Shown piece after piece: positions 1 through 13,037 of a stretch of 64,000 nucleotides of DNA. The DNA is taken from the NCBI RefSeq assembly GCF_000189635.1, contig NW_002476443.1, positions 30,138 through 94,137 of the forward strand. The letters run 5' to 3'. Both the position numbers and the translations under genes were made by a program. Position 1 is the stretch's first letter; each line of letters begins with the position of its first letter. Source of the stretch: Tetrahymena thermophila SB210 (taxonomy: Eukaryota; Ciliophora; Oligohymenophorea; Hymenostomatida; Tetrahymenidae). Under the pieces are notes generated by a model that saw nothing but the letters and a program-made list of their open reading frames with translations, ran no database searches and was not told where the DNA came from.

Positions 1-2839
1 CAAAATAATCAATTTTTTCAAAATTTCTTGCTTTATCAATCGATAAATTAAGTTTTTACCTTAAATCAAGTGTCAAACTTGTGATATTCTTACACTACGC
101 TATTCCTATGCCTAAATCTTTTGCACCCTCATCACCAATACTATTACCACTTTAAATATAAGAATAAATAATGAATTAAGAAAATAAATTTGGAGGAGAA
201 AGGATTGTAAAAAAAGATTGTTGCTTTTGTTAGTATCTTCGTTTGTTTTTGAAGGAGTAAGTAAGTAAGTAAGTAAGTAATTAAGTTAACAAATTGATTA
301 TTTTTTAGTTGAGGAGTAAGTAAGTAAGTTATTAAAAAAGCAATCTATCTAATAAAAAAATAAATAACTAACTCTAACTTGCTTACTAACAAAGTGACTT
401 AATTAGCTAATCACTAAGTGAAAAGCGTAAATCAACAAAATAATCAATTTTTTCAAAATTTCTGGCTTTATCAATCGATAAAATAAGTTTTTACTATAAA
501 TCAAGTGTCAAACTTGTGATATTCTTGCACTACGCTATTCTTGTGTCTAAATCTTTTGCACCCTATGCACCAATACTATTCCAACTTTAAATATAAGAAT
601 AAATAATGAATTAAGAAAATAAATTTGGAGGAGAAAAGATTGTAAAAAAGAATGTTGCTTTTGTTAGTATCTTCGTTTGTTTTTGAAGGAGTAAGTAAGT
701 AAGTAATTAAGTTAACAAATTGATTATTTTTTAGTTGAGGAGTAAGTAAGTAAGTTATTAAAAAAGCAATCTATCTAATAAAAAAATAAATAATTAACTC
801 TAACTTGCTTACTAACGAAGTGATATTAATTAGCTAATCACTAAGTGAAAAGCGTAAATCAACAAAATAATCAATTTTTTCAATATTTCTTGCTTTATCA
901 ATCGATAAATTAAGTTTTTACTTTAAAATAAGTGTCAAACTTGTGATATTCTTGCACTACGCTATTCCTGTGCCTAAATCTTTTGCACCCTCATCACCAA
1001 TACCATTCCACCTTTAAATATAAGAATAAATAATGAATTAAGAAAATAAATTTGGAGGAGAAAGGATTGTAAAAAAAGATTGTTGCTTTTGTTAGTATCT
1101 TCGTTTGTTTTTGAAGGAGTAAGTAAGTAAGTAATTAAGTTAACAAATTGATTATTTTTTAGCTGAGGAGTAAGTAAGTAAGTAAGTAAATTATTAAAAA
1201 AGCAATCTATCTAATAAAAAAATAAATAACTAACTCTAACTTGCTTACTAACGAAGTGACTTAATTAGCTAATCACTAAGTGAAAAGCGTAAATTAACAA
1301 AATAATCAATTTTTTCAAAATTTATTGCTTTATCAATCCATAAATTAAGTTTTTACTATAAATGAAGTGTCAAACTTGTGATATTCTTGCACTACGCTAT
1401 TCCTGTGCCTAAATCTTTTGCACCCTATGCACCAATAGTATTACGTCTTTAAATATAAGAATAAATAATGAATTGAGAAAATAAATTTGGAGGAGAAAGG
1501 ATTGTAAAAAAGATTGTTGCTTTTGTTAATATCTTCGTTTGTTTTTGAAGAGTAAGTAAGTAAGTAAGTAATTAAGTTAACAAATTGATTATTTTTTAGT
1601 TGAGGAGTAAGTAAGTAAGTTATTAAAAAAGCAATCTATCTAATAAAAAAATAAATAACTAACTCTAACTTGCTTACTAACGAAGTGACTTAATTAGCTA
1701 ATCACTAAGTGAAAAGCGTAAATCAACAAAATAATCAATTTTTTCAAAATTTCTTGCTTTATCAATCGATAAATTAAGTTTTTACTATAAATCAAGTGTC
1801 AAACTTGTGATATTCTTGCACTAAGCTATTCCTGTGCCTAAATCTTTTGCACCCTATGCACCAATACTATTCTAACTTTAAATATAAGAATAAATAATGA
1901 ATTAAGAAAATAAATTTGGAGGAGAAAGGATTGTAAAAAAGAATGTTGCTTTTGTTAGTATCTTCGTTTGTTTTTGAAGGAGTAAGTAAGTAAGTAATTA
2001 AGTTAACAAATTGATTATTTTTTAGTTGAGGAGTAAGTAAGTAAGTTATTAAAAAAGCAATCTATCTAATAAAAAAATAAATAATTAACTCTAACTTGCT
2101 TACTAACGAAGTGATATTAATTAGCTAATCACTAAGTGAAAAGCGTAAATCAACAAAATAATCAATTTTTTCAATATTTCTTGCTTTATCAATCCATAAA
2201 TTAAGTTTTTACTATAAATGAAGTGTCAAACTTGTGATATTCTTGCACTATGCTATTCCTGAGCCTAAATCTTTTGCACCCTATGCACCAATAGTATTAC
2301 AGCTTTAAATATAAGAATAAATAATGAATTAAGAAAATAAATTTGGAGGAGAAAGGATTGTAAAAAAGATTGTTGCTTTTGTTAGTATCTTCGTTTGTTT
2401 TTGAAGGAGTAAGTAAGTAAGTAAGTAATTAAGTTAACAAATTGATTATTTTTTAGTTGAGGAGTAAGTAAGTAAGTTATTAAAAAAGCAATCTATCTAA
2501 TAAAAAAATAAATAATTAACTCTAACTTGCTTACTAACGAAGTGATATTAATTAGCTAATCACTAAGTGAAAAGCGTAAATCAACAAAATAATCAATTTT
2601 TTCAATATTTCTTGCTTTATCAATCCATAAATTAAGTTTTTACTATAAATGAAGTGTCAAACTTGTGAAATTCTTGCACTACGCTATTCCTGAGCCTAAA
2701 TCTTTTGCACCCTATGCACCAATAGTATTACGGCTTTAAATATAAGAAGAAATAATGAATTAAGAAAATAAACTTGGAGGAGAAAGGATTGTAAAAAAAG
2801 ATTGTTGCTTTTGTTAGTATCTTCGTTTGTTTTTGAAGG

Positions 2840-2872
<33 letters not shown>

Positions 2873-3282
2873 TTAAGTTAACAAATTGATTATTTTTTAG
2901 TTGAGGAGTAAGTAAGTAAGTTATTAAAAAAGCAATCTATCTAATAAAAAAATAAATAACTAACTCTAACTTGCTTACTAATGAAGTGATATTAATTAGC
3001 TAATCACTAAGTGAAAAGCGTAAATCAACAAAATAATCAATTTTTTCAAAATTTCTTGCTTTATCAATCGATAAATTAAGTTTTTACCTTAAATTAAGTG
3101 TCAAACTTGTGATATTCTTGCATTACACTATTCCTGTGCCTAAATCTTTTGCACCCTCATCACCAATACTATTTTCACTTTAAATATAAGAATAAATAAT
3201 GAATTAAGAAAATAAATTTGGAGGAGAAAGGATTGTAAAAAAGATTGTTGCTTTTGTTAGTATCTTCGTTTGTTTTTGAAGG

Positions 3283-3343
<61 letters not shown>

Positions 3344-5880
3344 TTAAGTTAACAAATTGATTATTTTGTAGTTGAGGAGTAAGTAAGTTATTAAAAAAGC
3401 AATCTATCTAATAAAAAAATAAATAACTAACTCTAACTTGCTTACTAACGAAGTGACTTAATTAGCTAATCACTAAGTGAAAAGCGCAAATCAACAAAAT
3501 AATCAATTTTTTCAAAATTTCTTGCTTTATCAATCCATAAATTAAGTTTTTACTATAAATCAAGTGTCAAACTTGTGATATTCTTGCACTACGCTATTCC
3601 TGAGCCTAAATCTTTTGCACCCTATGCACCAATACTATTCTACCTTTAAATATAAGAATAAATAATGAATTAAGAAAATAAATTTGGAGGAGAAAGGATT
3701 GTAAAAAAGAATGTTGCTTTTGTTAGTATCTTCGTTTGTTTTTGAAGGAGTAAGTAAGTAAGTAATTAAGTTAACAAATTGATTATTTTTTAGTTGAGGA
3801 GTAAGTAAGTAAGTTATTAAAAAAGCAATCTATCTAATAAAAAAATAAATAATTAACTCTAACTTGCTTACTAACGAAGTGATATTAATTAGCTAATCAC
3901 TAAGTGAAAAGCGTAAATCAACAAAATAATCAATTTTTTCAATATTTCTTGCTTTATCAATCCATAAATTAAGTTTTTACTATAAATGAAGTGTCAAACT
4001 TGTGATATTCTTGCACTAAGCTATTCCTGAGCCTAAATCTTTTGCACCCTATGCACCAATAGTATTACGGCTTTAAATATAAGAAGAAATAATGAATTAA
4101 GAAAATAAACTTGGAGGAGAAAGGATTGTAAAAAAAGATTGTTGCTTTTGTTAGTATCTTCGTTTGTTTTTGAAGGAGTAAGTAAGTAAGTAAGTAATTA
4201 AGTTAACAAATTGATTATTTTTTAGTTGAGGAGTAAGTAAGTAAGTTATTAAAAAAGCAATCTATCTAATAAAAAAATAAATAACTAACTCTAACTTGCT
4301 TACTAATGAAGTGATATTAATTAGCTAATCACTAAGTGAAAAGCGTAAATCAACAAAATAATCAATTTTTTCAAAATTTCTTGCTTTATCAATCGATAAA
4401 TTAAGTTTTTACCTTAAATTAAGTGTCAAACTTGTGATATTCTTGCATTACACTATTCCTGTGCCTAAATCTTTTGCACCCTCATCACCAATACTATTTT
4501 CACTTTAAATATAAGAATAAATAATGAATTAAGAAAATAAATTTGGAGGAGAAAGGATTGTAAAAAAAGATTGTTGCTTTTGTTAGTATCTTCGTTTGTT
4601 TTTGAAGGAGTAAGTAAGTAAGTAATTAAGTTAACAAATTGATTATTTTGTAGTTGAGGAGAAAGTAAGTAAATTATTAAAAAAGCATTCTATCTAATAA
4701 AAAAATAAATAACTAACTCTAACTTGCTTACTAACGAAGTGACTTAATTAGCTAATCACTAAGTGAAAAGCGTAAATCAACAAAATAACCAATTTTTTCA
4801 ATATTTGTTGCTTTATCAATCGATAAATTAAGTTTTTACTTTAAATTAAGTGTCAAACTTGTGATATTCTTGCACTACGCTATTTCTGTGCCTAAATCTT
4901 TTGCACCCTATGCACCAATTCTATTATTGCTTTAAATATAAGAATAAATAATGAATTAAGAAAATAAATTTGGAGGAGAAAGGATTGTAAAAAAGATTGT
5001 TGCTTTTGTTAGTATCTTCGTTTGTTTTTGAAGGATTAAGTAAGTAAGTTATTAAAAAAGCAATCTATCTAATAAAAAAATAAATAACTAATTCTAACTT
5101 GCTTACTAACGAAGTGACTTAATTAGCTAATCACTAAGTGAAAAGCGTAAATCAACAAAATAATCAATTTTTTCATAATTTCTTGCTTTATCAATCGATA
5201 AATTAAGTTTTTACCTTAAATCAAGTGTCAAACTTGTGATATTCTTGCACTACGCTATTCCTGTGCCTAAATCTTTTGCACCCTATGCACCAATACTATT
5301 ACCACTTTAAATATAAGAAGAAATAATGAATTAAGAAATTTGGAGGAGAAAGGATTGTAAAAAAAGATTGTTGCTTTTGTTAGTATCTTCGTTTGTTTTT
5401 CAAGGAGTAAGTAAGTAATTAAGTTATCAAATTGATTATTTTATAGTTGAGGAGTAAGTAAGTAAGTTATTAAAAAGGCAATCTATCTAATAAAAAAATA
5501 AATAACTAACTCTAACTTGCTTACTAACGAAGTGACTTAATTAGCTAATCACTAAGTGAAAAGCGTAAATCAACAAAATAATCAATTTTTTCAAAATTTC
5601 TTGCTTTATCAATCGATAAATTAAGTTTTTACTATAAATTAAGTGTCAAACTTGTGATATTCTTGCACTACGCTATTCCTGTGCCTAAATCTTTTGCACC
5701 CTATGCACGAATTATATTATAGCTTTAAATATAAGAATAAATAATGAATTAAGAAAATAAATTTGGAGGAGAAAGGATTGTAAAAAAAGATTGTTGCTTT
5801 TGTTAGTATCTTCGTTTGTTTTTGAAAGAGTAAGTAAGTAAGTAATTAAGTTAACAAATTGATTATTTTTTAGTTGAGGA
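1..5880 (-). repeat. Tandem ~425-bp repeat: 14 LRR exons, each with its intron
   Basis: Each unit holds a 90-nt exon and a ~335-nt intron. Exons, read on the minus strand: 60-149, 495-584, 922-1011, 1357-1446, 1786-1875, 2213-2302, 2644-2733, 3088-3177, 3554-3643, 3981-4070, 4413-4502, 4840-4929, 5215-5304 and 5633-5722. Every exon follows an AAAG acceptor, ends at a GTAAAAA donor and encodes a repeat of the type xN(S/T)IG(A/D)(Q/E)GAKDLGTG plus CKNITSLTLDL. The split codon at each junction takes two bases from one exon and one from the next. Each intron carries one or two GTAA microsatellites of variable length on the plus strand, longest near 3281-3345. The units are nearly identical, including the intron, so expansion or homogenisation was recent. 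Confidence 0.93.
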
Positions 5881-8160
5881 GTAAAAAAAAAAAATTGTTG
5901 CTTTTGTTAATATTTTAATTTGTTTTTGAAGGAGTAAAAATAATTAAAAACATGAAATTGATAATTCATTTACTTTATAAGTAGCATTAAAGTAAAAATT
6001 AAAAAATACTTAATTCTATTAAATATATATGAATAATTTATAATGAATTTATAAATAAATCTTAAATAGAAAATAAGCAATTTTATAGATATTTAAAATT
6101 CCATGAACAATTCACTGGTTAACAAAAAAATGAATCTTAAATTTTATGAATTATACTCAATTATCAGAATGAATTATATTTTTATTTCCATTTTTTCTTT
6201 TATTTTTAATTTTATCTTTAATTTTTTTATTAATATAAAAAAAATAATCATTTTTTATATATTGCTAATCCAGGTATTTAAATTTGAAGACTAAGTAGCC
6301 TTATTGCTTTTTTTATTTAAATTTGTCAAAATTTATCAGATCTACTTGTGATTTTATTAAAAAGAAAGGCCTTTTAATTTTTTATGAAAAACTAATTTTT
6401 TGCTATAAAAAGAGCTAAAAAATTTTCAAAAATACATTTTTTCTCTTTTGATATTAGAATTTTACCATTATTTAAAAAATTAAGTTAGTAAATATAAATA
6501 TAATTAATTTACTTACTTTAATAAACTAATTTTTAAGGAGAAAAGATTATCAATAAAATAGTTTTAAAAAGTGTAAAATTAATCATTAATAAAATATTAA
6601 AAACCTAAATTAAAATGAAAATATTACCTTAAATTTATTGTGACAATATTGTAATCTTAAGCTTTGCTCAAATCCTCTAAAGAACTAATTTCTATAGTGG
6701 AATTTTGCTCTATTTTTTTATCATTTTGCATCAAAAGAGTTTTTTGTAAAATTTATTTCATTTCTTTTGAATTAGTTAAGAATTTTGTATCGCTTTATTC
6801 AACAATATCATACAGAGATGCCCTTTAACTACTATCAGAAACAACAAGAAGGTTAATAAACTTATAAATTTCTGAATTTTTGTTAATTTTAATCTTAGAT
6901 TTTTCGAAAGGCTTATCTAACTGCTTTTTTGTCATTAATAAGAAAGTAAAAGGTGCATTTTTCTTCAGATCTTAATAATTATCTAAGAAAACTAGTAATA
7001 ATCCTACTGAATATGAATCAGACTAAAATAAGAAATTAATTTAAAATTAACATTTTTATAAAAAAATTACTTTCTTTGAATAAATCTTAAGTTCATTATC
7101 CTATTTATTTAGTATTTCAGGTGCTGAATATCCTAAATTACCTATGCTCTGTATATAAAGTTATTTTTAATATTTAATATATATAAAATTAAAATTCTAC
7201 TTCTATAGCTTGAATTGAATCTTTATTATCTGGAATCTAAGCAGATAAGCCGAAATCACCTTAAAATTAAAAGATAATGAAAAATAATTTATGCATAAAA
7301 ATAGTTTACATAATTTTATTTCTGGTTATTTTCCATCTAAATAAACCAAAAAATTTTCTGGTTTAATATCTCTATGAATGATATTAAATGAGTGAATATA
7401 ATTAACAGAATCTATAATTTAGATCGCTATTTAGTATTTATCATCATCGTTAAATTATCCATCTTTGTTTTATCTATCAAGATATTCATCTAATGAACCT
7501 TTTACAAAATAAACAGTAAAATGTAATCAAATATATCATTTTTATACTAAAAATTTTTCAAAATAATAAAAGTATAATAATTATTTTTGTTAAAAAAAAA
7601 TATTTATTTTTACAGTTTAAAAATTAAATTTTTTATTTTTTTTTAAATTTAAAAAATAAATTAAATTCTTTTTTATAAAAAAATATTTTTATTCATTTGT
7701 TTATTTATTAAAAATTGGGTTTTATATGATAAAAATATCTTCATAAGTAATTAATTGAAACCTAAATTAAAATAAATATTAAGAATTTAATAAATTACAT
7801 GAGCATTTTTCTAATTCGAAGACTGAGTATCTGTCAGGTCCTATTTTATTCTCTATTACATAGCTATCATAAAGCTATACGACTAGTGGCTCTTTTAATT
7901 TCTACATAATACTAATTTCATTTTAGATATGTTATTCATCTTCTATTTTTTGTATTTTTAACACTATTTCTTTTTTATCAAGTTTAGCTTTTTTAGTAGC
8001 TAATACCATTCCAAAGCTTCCAAAGCTTAGAATTTGAAAATTATTAGTATATTTTTTATTTTCATAGAGACTTTTCAGCAGATTAGATAATACTTCCACT
8101 TTTGTAAATTGTGCTTGAAAATCTTTTTGTATAATTTTGTCATTGGTGTTCTCTAGAATA
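1..8160 (-). CDS. Kinase A: protein kinase fused to tandem LRR exon array (partial)
   Basis: Protein kinase followed by leucine-rich repeats; the 3' end lies beyond the left edge. Kinase exons on the minus strand: about 8150-7799, 7498-7310, 7259-7201, 7148-7071 and 7022-6628. All phases match across introns of 300, 50, 52 and 48 nt. Visible motifs are a glycine loop (GSFGMV), VLKI with the ATP-binding lysine, HRDIKPENF, DFG and SAPE, so the domain looks catalytically complete. The last kinase exon ends in a half-repeat (...NIVTINLR) in phase 2 and joins, over a 905-nt intron, the first of at least 14 LRR exons that are all phase 2-2. The start codon was not found: there is no in-frame ATG between the kinase N-lobe and a TGA near 8293, so a further 5' exon, or fusion with kinase B upstream, is possible. 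The substrate is unknown. Confidence 0.75.
5723..6627 (-). other. Long intron joining kinase exons to the LRR array
   Basis: GT...AG interval of 905 nt between the last kinase exon (phase 2 end) and the first LRR exon (phase 2 start). Its 3' half repeats the array's intron sequence, including a truncated second copy near 5890-5940 where the tandem repeat breaks off. The rest is AT-rich with no coding signal on either strand. Confidence 0.6.
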
Positions 8161-8290
8161 AACTTAGCTTACTCGTCGAATTAATTTTGCTTTAAATTAA
8201 TTATTTTTTAATTTACATTTAATTTATAACTTTTTATAAAAATTTAAGCTAAAAATGATTACTGTTTGTTTTTGCAGTTGATTAATTTTT

Positions 8291-11027
8291 TCAAATATTT
8301 ACTGTGCCTATCTAGGTATTTATTCCTTTTATTTTATAACAAATAAAATTCAAATATTCCAAAAATAAAATCAATTTTTTTTATTTTGAGAGATTAATGT
8401 AATAAAAAAATTTATTATAAAATAAAACTTCTTTTTATATTAACTATTGAGGAAAATAACAATTTACATCAATAAAAAGAAATAATAAGTTTATTATATC
8501 ATTTTCATAAATTTTATTTGATAGCTTAAAAATGATGTGTTGTTTTACATTTAAAAGTAAAAAATTTTGTTGCAGATAAGCTATTCTTTTTTTATTAAAC
8601 TCTTAAAATTATTTTTATGTTATCAGATTTGTTAGGAAAATATAAAATATTTTGTTTTAAATTCTTTTTAATGATATTTTTAAGAGTTTCTATAAAATTT
8701 AATTTATTTTAGGAAACATTTAAAATTAACTTTTTAATAAGCTTAAATTTTGAGTAAATTAATTTTAAAATAATATATTTATTACCTCTAGTATCATAGA
8801 AGTCAATACAAATTTCAATGGTTAACCATGCATTTCGATAAGCTAAGATAGTAATTCTCCTGTTGTAGTCCTGTCTAAATACCAAGGTTTTAAGCATATT
8901 TTAGCTATTTTGTAAATATTAGAATTCTAATCTATCTAATATTTTTCTTTAGGTATTTCTTCTCCATTAAATAGATAATTTTTTGTTTTAGTATCTATCC
9001 AATTCTCATTTAGAGTTTTGAGATTGTCAAGCTCTAATAAAACGAGTCCTAGTGAAAAGAGATCTGACTATTTAATGTAAATAAACTTTAAAAAATAATA
9101 TAACACTATTATTAAAAACCTGAATTCTAGATTGTCCTGCTTCCACTTCTGGAGCAAAATATGCATCAGTTCCTTTCTGAAAATTATAAAAAATATTGAA
9201 ACCAATTAAAATAATAATTAATTTTTTAACCTTAGACATGAAGCTTTTTGATTTAGACACAGCTGATGCAAAGCCAAGATCACCTGAATTTAAAAAATAT
9301 TTATTAAATATTAAATAATATAAAAATAATTATATACAAAGTTTGATTGAGAAACCATATTCCTTAGAGGCGCAAACAAGGAAATTTTAAGGTTTAATAT
9401 CCCTGTGCATAATATTTTTAACATGAAGGTTATTCAACCCTTCTATCATTTGAATGGCTATTATTTCCTTCATCTCTTTCGGAGGTGGAACTTATTATTT
9501 TCTGAGGAAATCAAAGAGTTATTTGAGATTATCTTGTTAATTATAAAATTAAATTAGTTTTATGTTTAAATTTTAATTAAAAAAATGTTTGTTTTAAAAT
9601 TTTTAAATTATTTATTTTTAATTTATTTGCAAATATTTTTTATTTTTTAAAAACTTAGAGAGGAAAATAAAAATTTTGAAATGGGATTTATTCATTTATT
9701 TATTAATAAAAGTTTTGAGTTAAATAATTTATTAATAATATTGCTTTTTAAACCTATATTATAAAAAATAAAGGATTATTTTATAGTAATTTATTTTAGA
9801 ATTTATCTTATCTATTTAACTAAATATTTAATATTTTTAGAAATTATTTATTTCAACACATTTAAGTAAGTTTAATATTAATTTAAATTTGTTCAAGTGG
9901 ATTACTTATACTATTAAAGTTGTTTAATTTTAGTCTCTCATGAGAAATTTATATAGTTTACTCATAATAATTTTTATTGAAATAATTTATATTTTTTTCA
10001 GTTATTAATATCTTTATATCTTTTAAATATTTATTTTTGAATTTAAGTTAAAAAAAATTTTGGAGGATAGTTAAAATAATTAATTTTTTAGGTAATAATT
10101 AATTTAATTTTTAAATCAAATAACATTTTTAATTTATTATATTATAAATAAATTAAAAATATTTATGAAAATTGTTTATTAAAAAATTAAATTGTTATAT
10201 TGGGTAAATAGATTATAAAATTTTGATGAATTAATCTTCTAGAAAGTTTAATTAAGAAATCTTACAAAATTTGATTAAAATAAATGAAAAAGTCTTAATA
10301 GTGGGGAATCCTAAAAAATTAATTAAAATTAACATTTTTATATTAAATTAAATAATTTCTATTATATTTTCTAAATTAATTAAATCTGCTTAGCGCAAAT
10401 CTAATTTTTTTAAATTAACTATCTAAATCAAAAAAAGACTTAGAAAAAAAAATAAAATTACCTATTTTTAAAATGGTGATGCGTAAGCTAGGTCAGGTTA
10501 ATAAAAAGTATAAATATATCTTATTTTATGTATTTTTACACGTTTCTTAAAAAATGAAAAAAAAAAATGGATGAAAAATTTATGGTTTTTTTACTCTCGC
10601 AAAGCTCCATTTCCATTACAAAGTAAGATTTGTTTTCAGTTTAAACGATAATTTTGTTTCCATCATCATCTTCATCATCATATTCTTCCATTAAATAGAA
10701 GCAATCATAGACATTTACTAAACATTCTGATTGGCTAAACTTTTGAAGCATTTCATACTCCTTTTTCATAGATTCGATACCAGCTTTGTCCTCTTTGTTG
10801 GAACTCCCTAAGAATTTGAGAGCTACTTGGCGATTTTGTTAAGAGTTCTAAGCCTTTAAGACAAGAGCATAAGCGCCACTGCTTAAGTACTCAAAATTTT
10901 TGAAGTGTTTTTTCTAGCTGAACATTAACTTGATCAATTCCTTAATTGATGCATTTTGAATTTAGCAATCTTTTGATACTTTGCTTGAGATAATTTCGAC
11001 TAACTATCTTTGAACTTTCATAGACAT
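8291..11027 (-). CDS. Kinase B: protein kinase
   Basis: Homologous in layout to the neighbouring kinase A. Exons on the minus strand: 11027-10595, 9532-9338, 9283-9231, 9176-9120 and 9067 downward. Introns are 1062, 54, 54 and 52 nt and all phases agree. Motifs: VALKF with the ATP lysine, HRDIKPQNF, DLGFA in place of DFG, FAPE and DLFSLGLVLLEL. The glycine loop is poor (SSGAYALV), so activity is uncertain. The kinase fold ends near residue 310 with a DRTTTGELL segment. The same frame stays open to a TGA at 8291-8293 (504 residues in all), but the last ~190 residues are AT-driven and may be intron or UTR. The open frame also extends upstream of the chosen ATG to about 11150 with GC-rich, coding-like sequence but no ATG, so an extra 5' exon is possible. 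Confidence 0.72.
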
Positions 11028-13037
11028 TTGGTTATTCACTTTCGCTTTGCGACTGGGGTTGTTAACTGGGGTACTGACTTACTTAAAGTAGGCTGAGGGG
11101 GTTTGCTTTTTTACTAAAAACAGAGGTTTTTGTAGAGATGTAAAATTTATATATACCAAAATCGCTTTTTTTCTTCTATTTAAAGAGGAGAATCAGCTTA
11201 ATAATAAAAGAAATTAGAGTAAAACTCCTATCAAGAGAGATTGGTTAAAATCAAGAAGAAATCTTAATTAATTTTCAAATATACTAACAACTTTCTATTT
11301 TTAGATTATTGTTATTAACAGATAAGATAGCAATCAATATAAACAGTATCTTTTTAAAATTTATAATATATTTTATAAATTATCTAAAGTTACCATTTTC
11401 TTATGAAAAAAAAATTAACACAGATTTGTATTATATAAAAATTATCACTGAATAATAATGGTAATATCACTAAAAAATGCATACATATTTGTATTACTTA
11501 GCGACTTTTGAAAGAAAATAACTATAAATATATTTATTTACAATAAATAAAATCTTTTAAATTCTATAAATTATTTTAATGCTTTTGTGAATTATAATAT
11601 ATACATATATAACAGGCTTGAAAATTTAGTATATGTAATAGATATTAGCTACTTATTTTTTTTGTTGTTATATAAAAATATTGTTTAGTAATTGCTCATT
11701 ATTTATTGGATTATACAAACCACCTATTCCGTCTGTAATATCATCTAAATATACTAATAACTTTTCTTTTTATGACTTAAATAGCTTGAAAGGAAAAACA
11801 TATAAAAGTCCTCTTAATTAATATTTTTATTAAATGTAAGAATTGTATGGTTTTTATCAAAATATACTTTTTATTTGTTAATTTAATCTAATCAAAGATC
11901 CTATCCACTAATCTAAAAATATGTGTTTACAGTGAAGCCTGTTAATGCAGTAACCTATAGAAAGGAATATTTTTTCCAAAATGCAAATATTTCCAACTTA
12001 TTTACAGATTTTTTAATGAAAAAGTTAAATTTGGGACCAGAACTTTTGTGCTATTTTAACTAGCTCCAAATTTGACAGGTTTTACTGTACATTTTTGTGA
12101 TAGCAATTAAATATAGAGCGAAAGCAAAAACACTAAAGATCTTTAAAGATATTTTGATTATCTGAAAAGAATATTCTTATCAAAATATCTTTTTAATTAA
12201 TCAAAGTGCCTACTCACTGATCTACAAATATACTAACATCTTTTTTATTTAAAGCTAATTGATAATAGTAAAAATCAATAATAAAAGTAATATTATCTAT
12301 TTCATTTATATTATAGAATTGCTACTTAAATGCAAATTAAAATATTTTCTATTTTTCCCTAAACAAAAAAAATTCCAAGCTAAATTATTCTTAATATAAA
12401 ATAAACAGTTCTACTTACTTTATTAGTAACAATAAATTAATTTTATTTTAAAAGCTAAAACTAATTTTTGATGAAATCTTTTATTTGTTTTATAAAATAG
12501 TTTAATATATTTTTTTACTTTAATATAAGTACTTTTAAAGTGTATGTTTAACTATATTAAATATGTTTGTTTTATACTAAATTATTTGTAGCGCCATTTG
12601 TTAATTTGTATCGAATGATCATTTAGATTAATAGTAAAAAATATATAAAATTTAAAAGAAGCTTAAAAATATATGGTGTAAGTATTATTACTTATTTTAA
12701 TTAGGGATAAATCAAATATACTTAAATCCCACATATTTTTACAAACTAAGTAACTTCGAGCTAAAATGAAAAGCTCGAAAAGTATTTTTTTAATTTAGAT
12801 CCTACTATTTTTGAGGTTATAAGGTAATTAGCTTTCTTGCGAAATTAATACAAAATGAGTGGAAATAAATTTAAAGTTATAAATAGATAAAAATTGTACA
12901 CAAAATAAATACATAGATACATTTAAACAATTTAAATTTTATTTTAAAGTTTTATTGAATGATATTTTATTGATATTAAAACTAAATAAAATGGAAAGGG
13001 GTCTACAATAAATTAGCGTAATTGCTACTTTAAAAGA
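11028..13037. other. AT-rich spacer with diverged repeats
   Basis: No convincing coding sequence on either strand beyond the possible 5' extension of kinase B. A diverged element recurs three times, near 11275, 11745 and 12220, recognised by a shared ATATACTAA(C/T)A core followed by a T-rich run and preceded by ATCAAAATAT-like sequence. It could be an old dispersed or tandem repeat. No terminal inverted repeats were seen. Confidence 0.4.

Noticed and set aside
240..300. Telomeric or centromeric repeat
   Set aside because: The GTAA tracts are short microsatellites within introns and do not match the CCCCAA type known for Tetrahymena telomeres.
1..5880. CRISPR-like regularly spaced repeat
   Set aside because: The period is ~425 bp, whole units repeat without unique spacers, and each unit carries a coding exon with splice sites.
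6103..6294. Plus-strand 63-aa ORF
   Set aside because: Low-complexity F/I/N sequence inside the long intron of kinase A.
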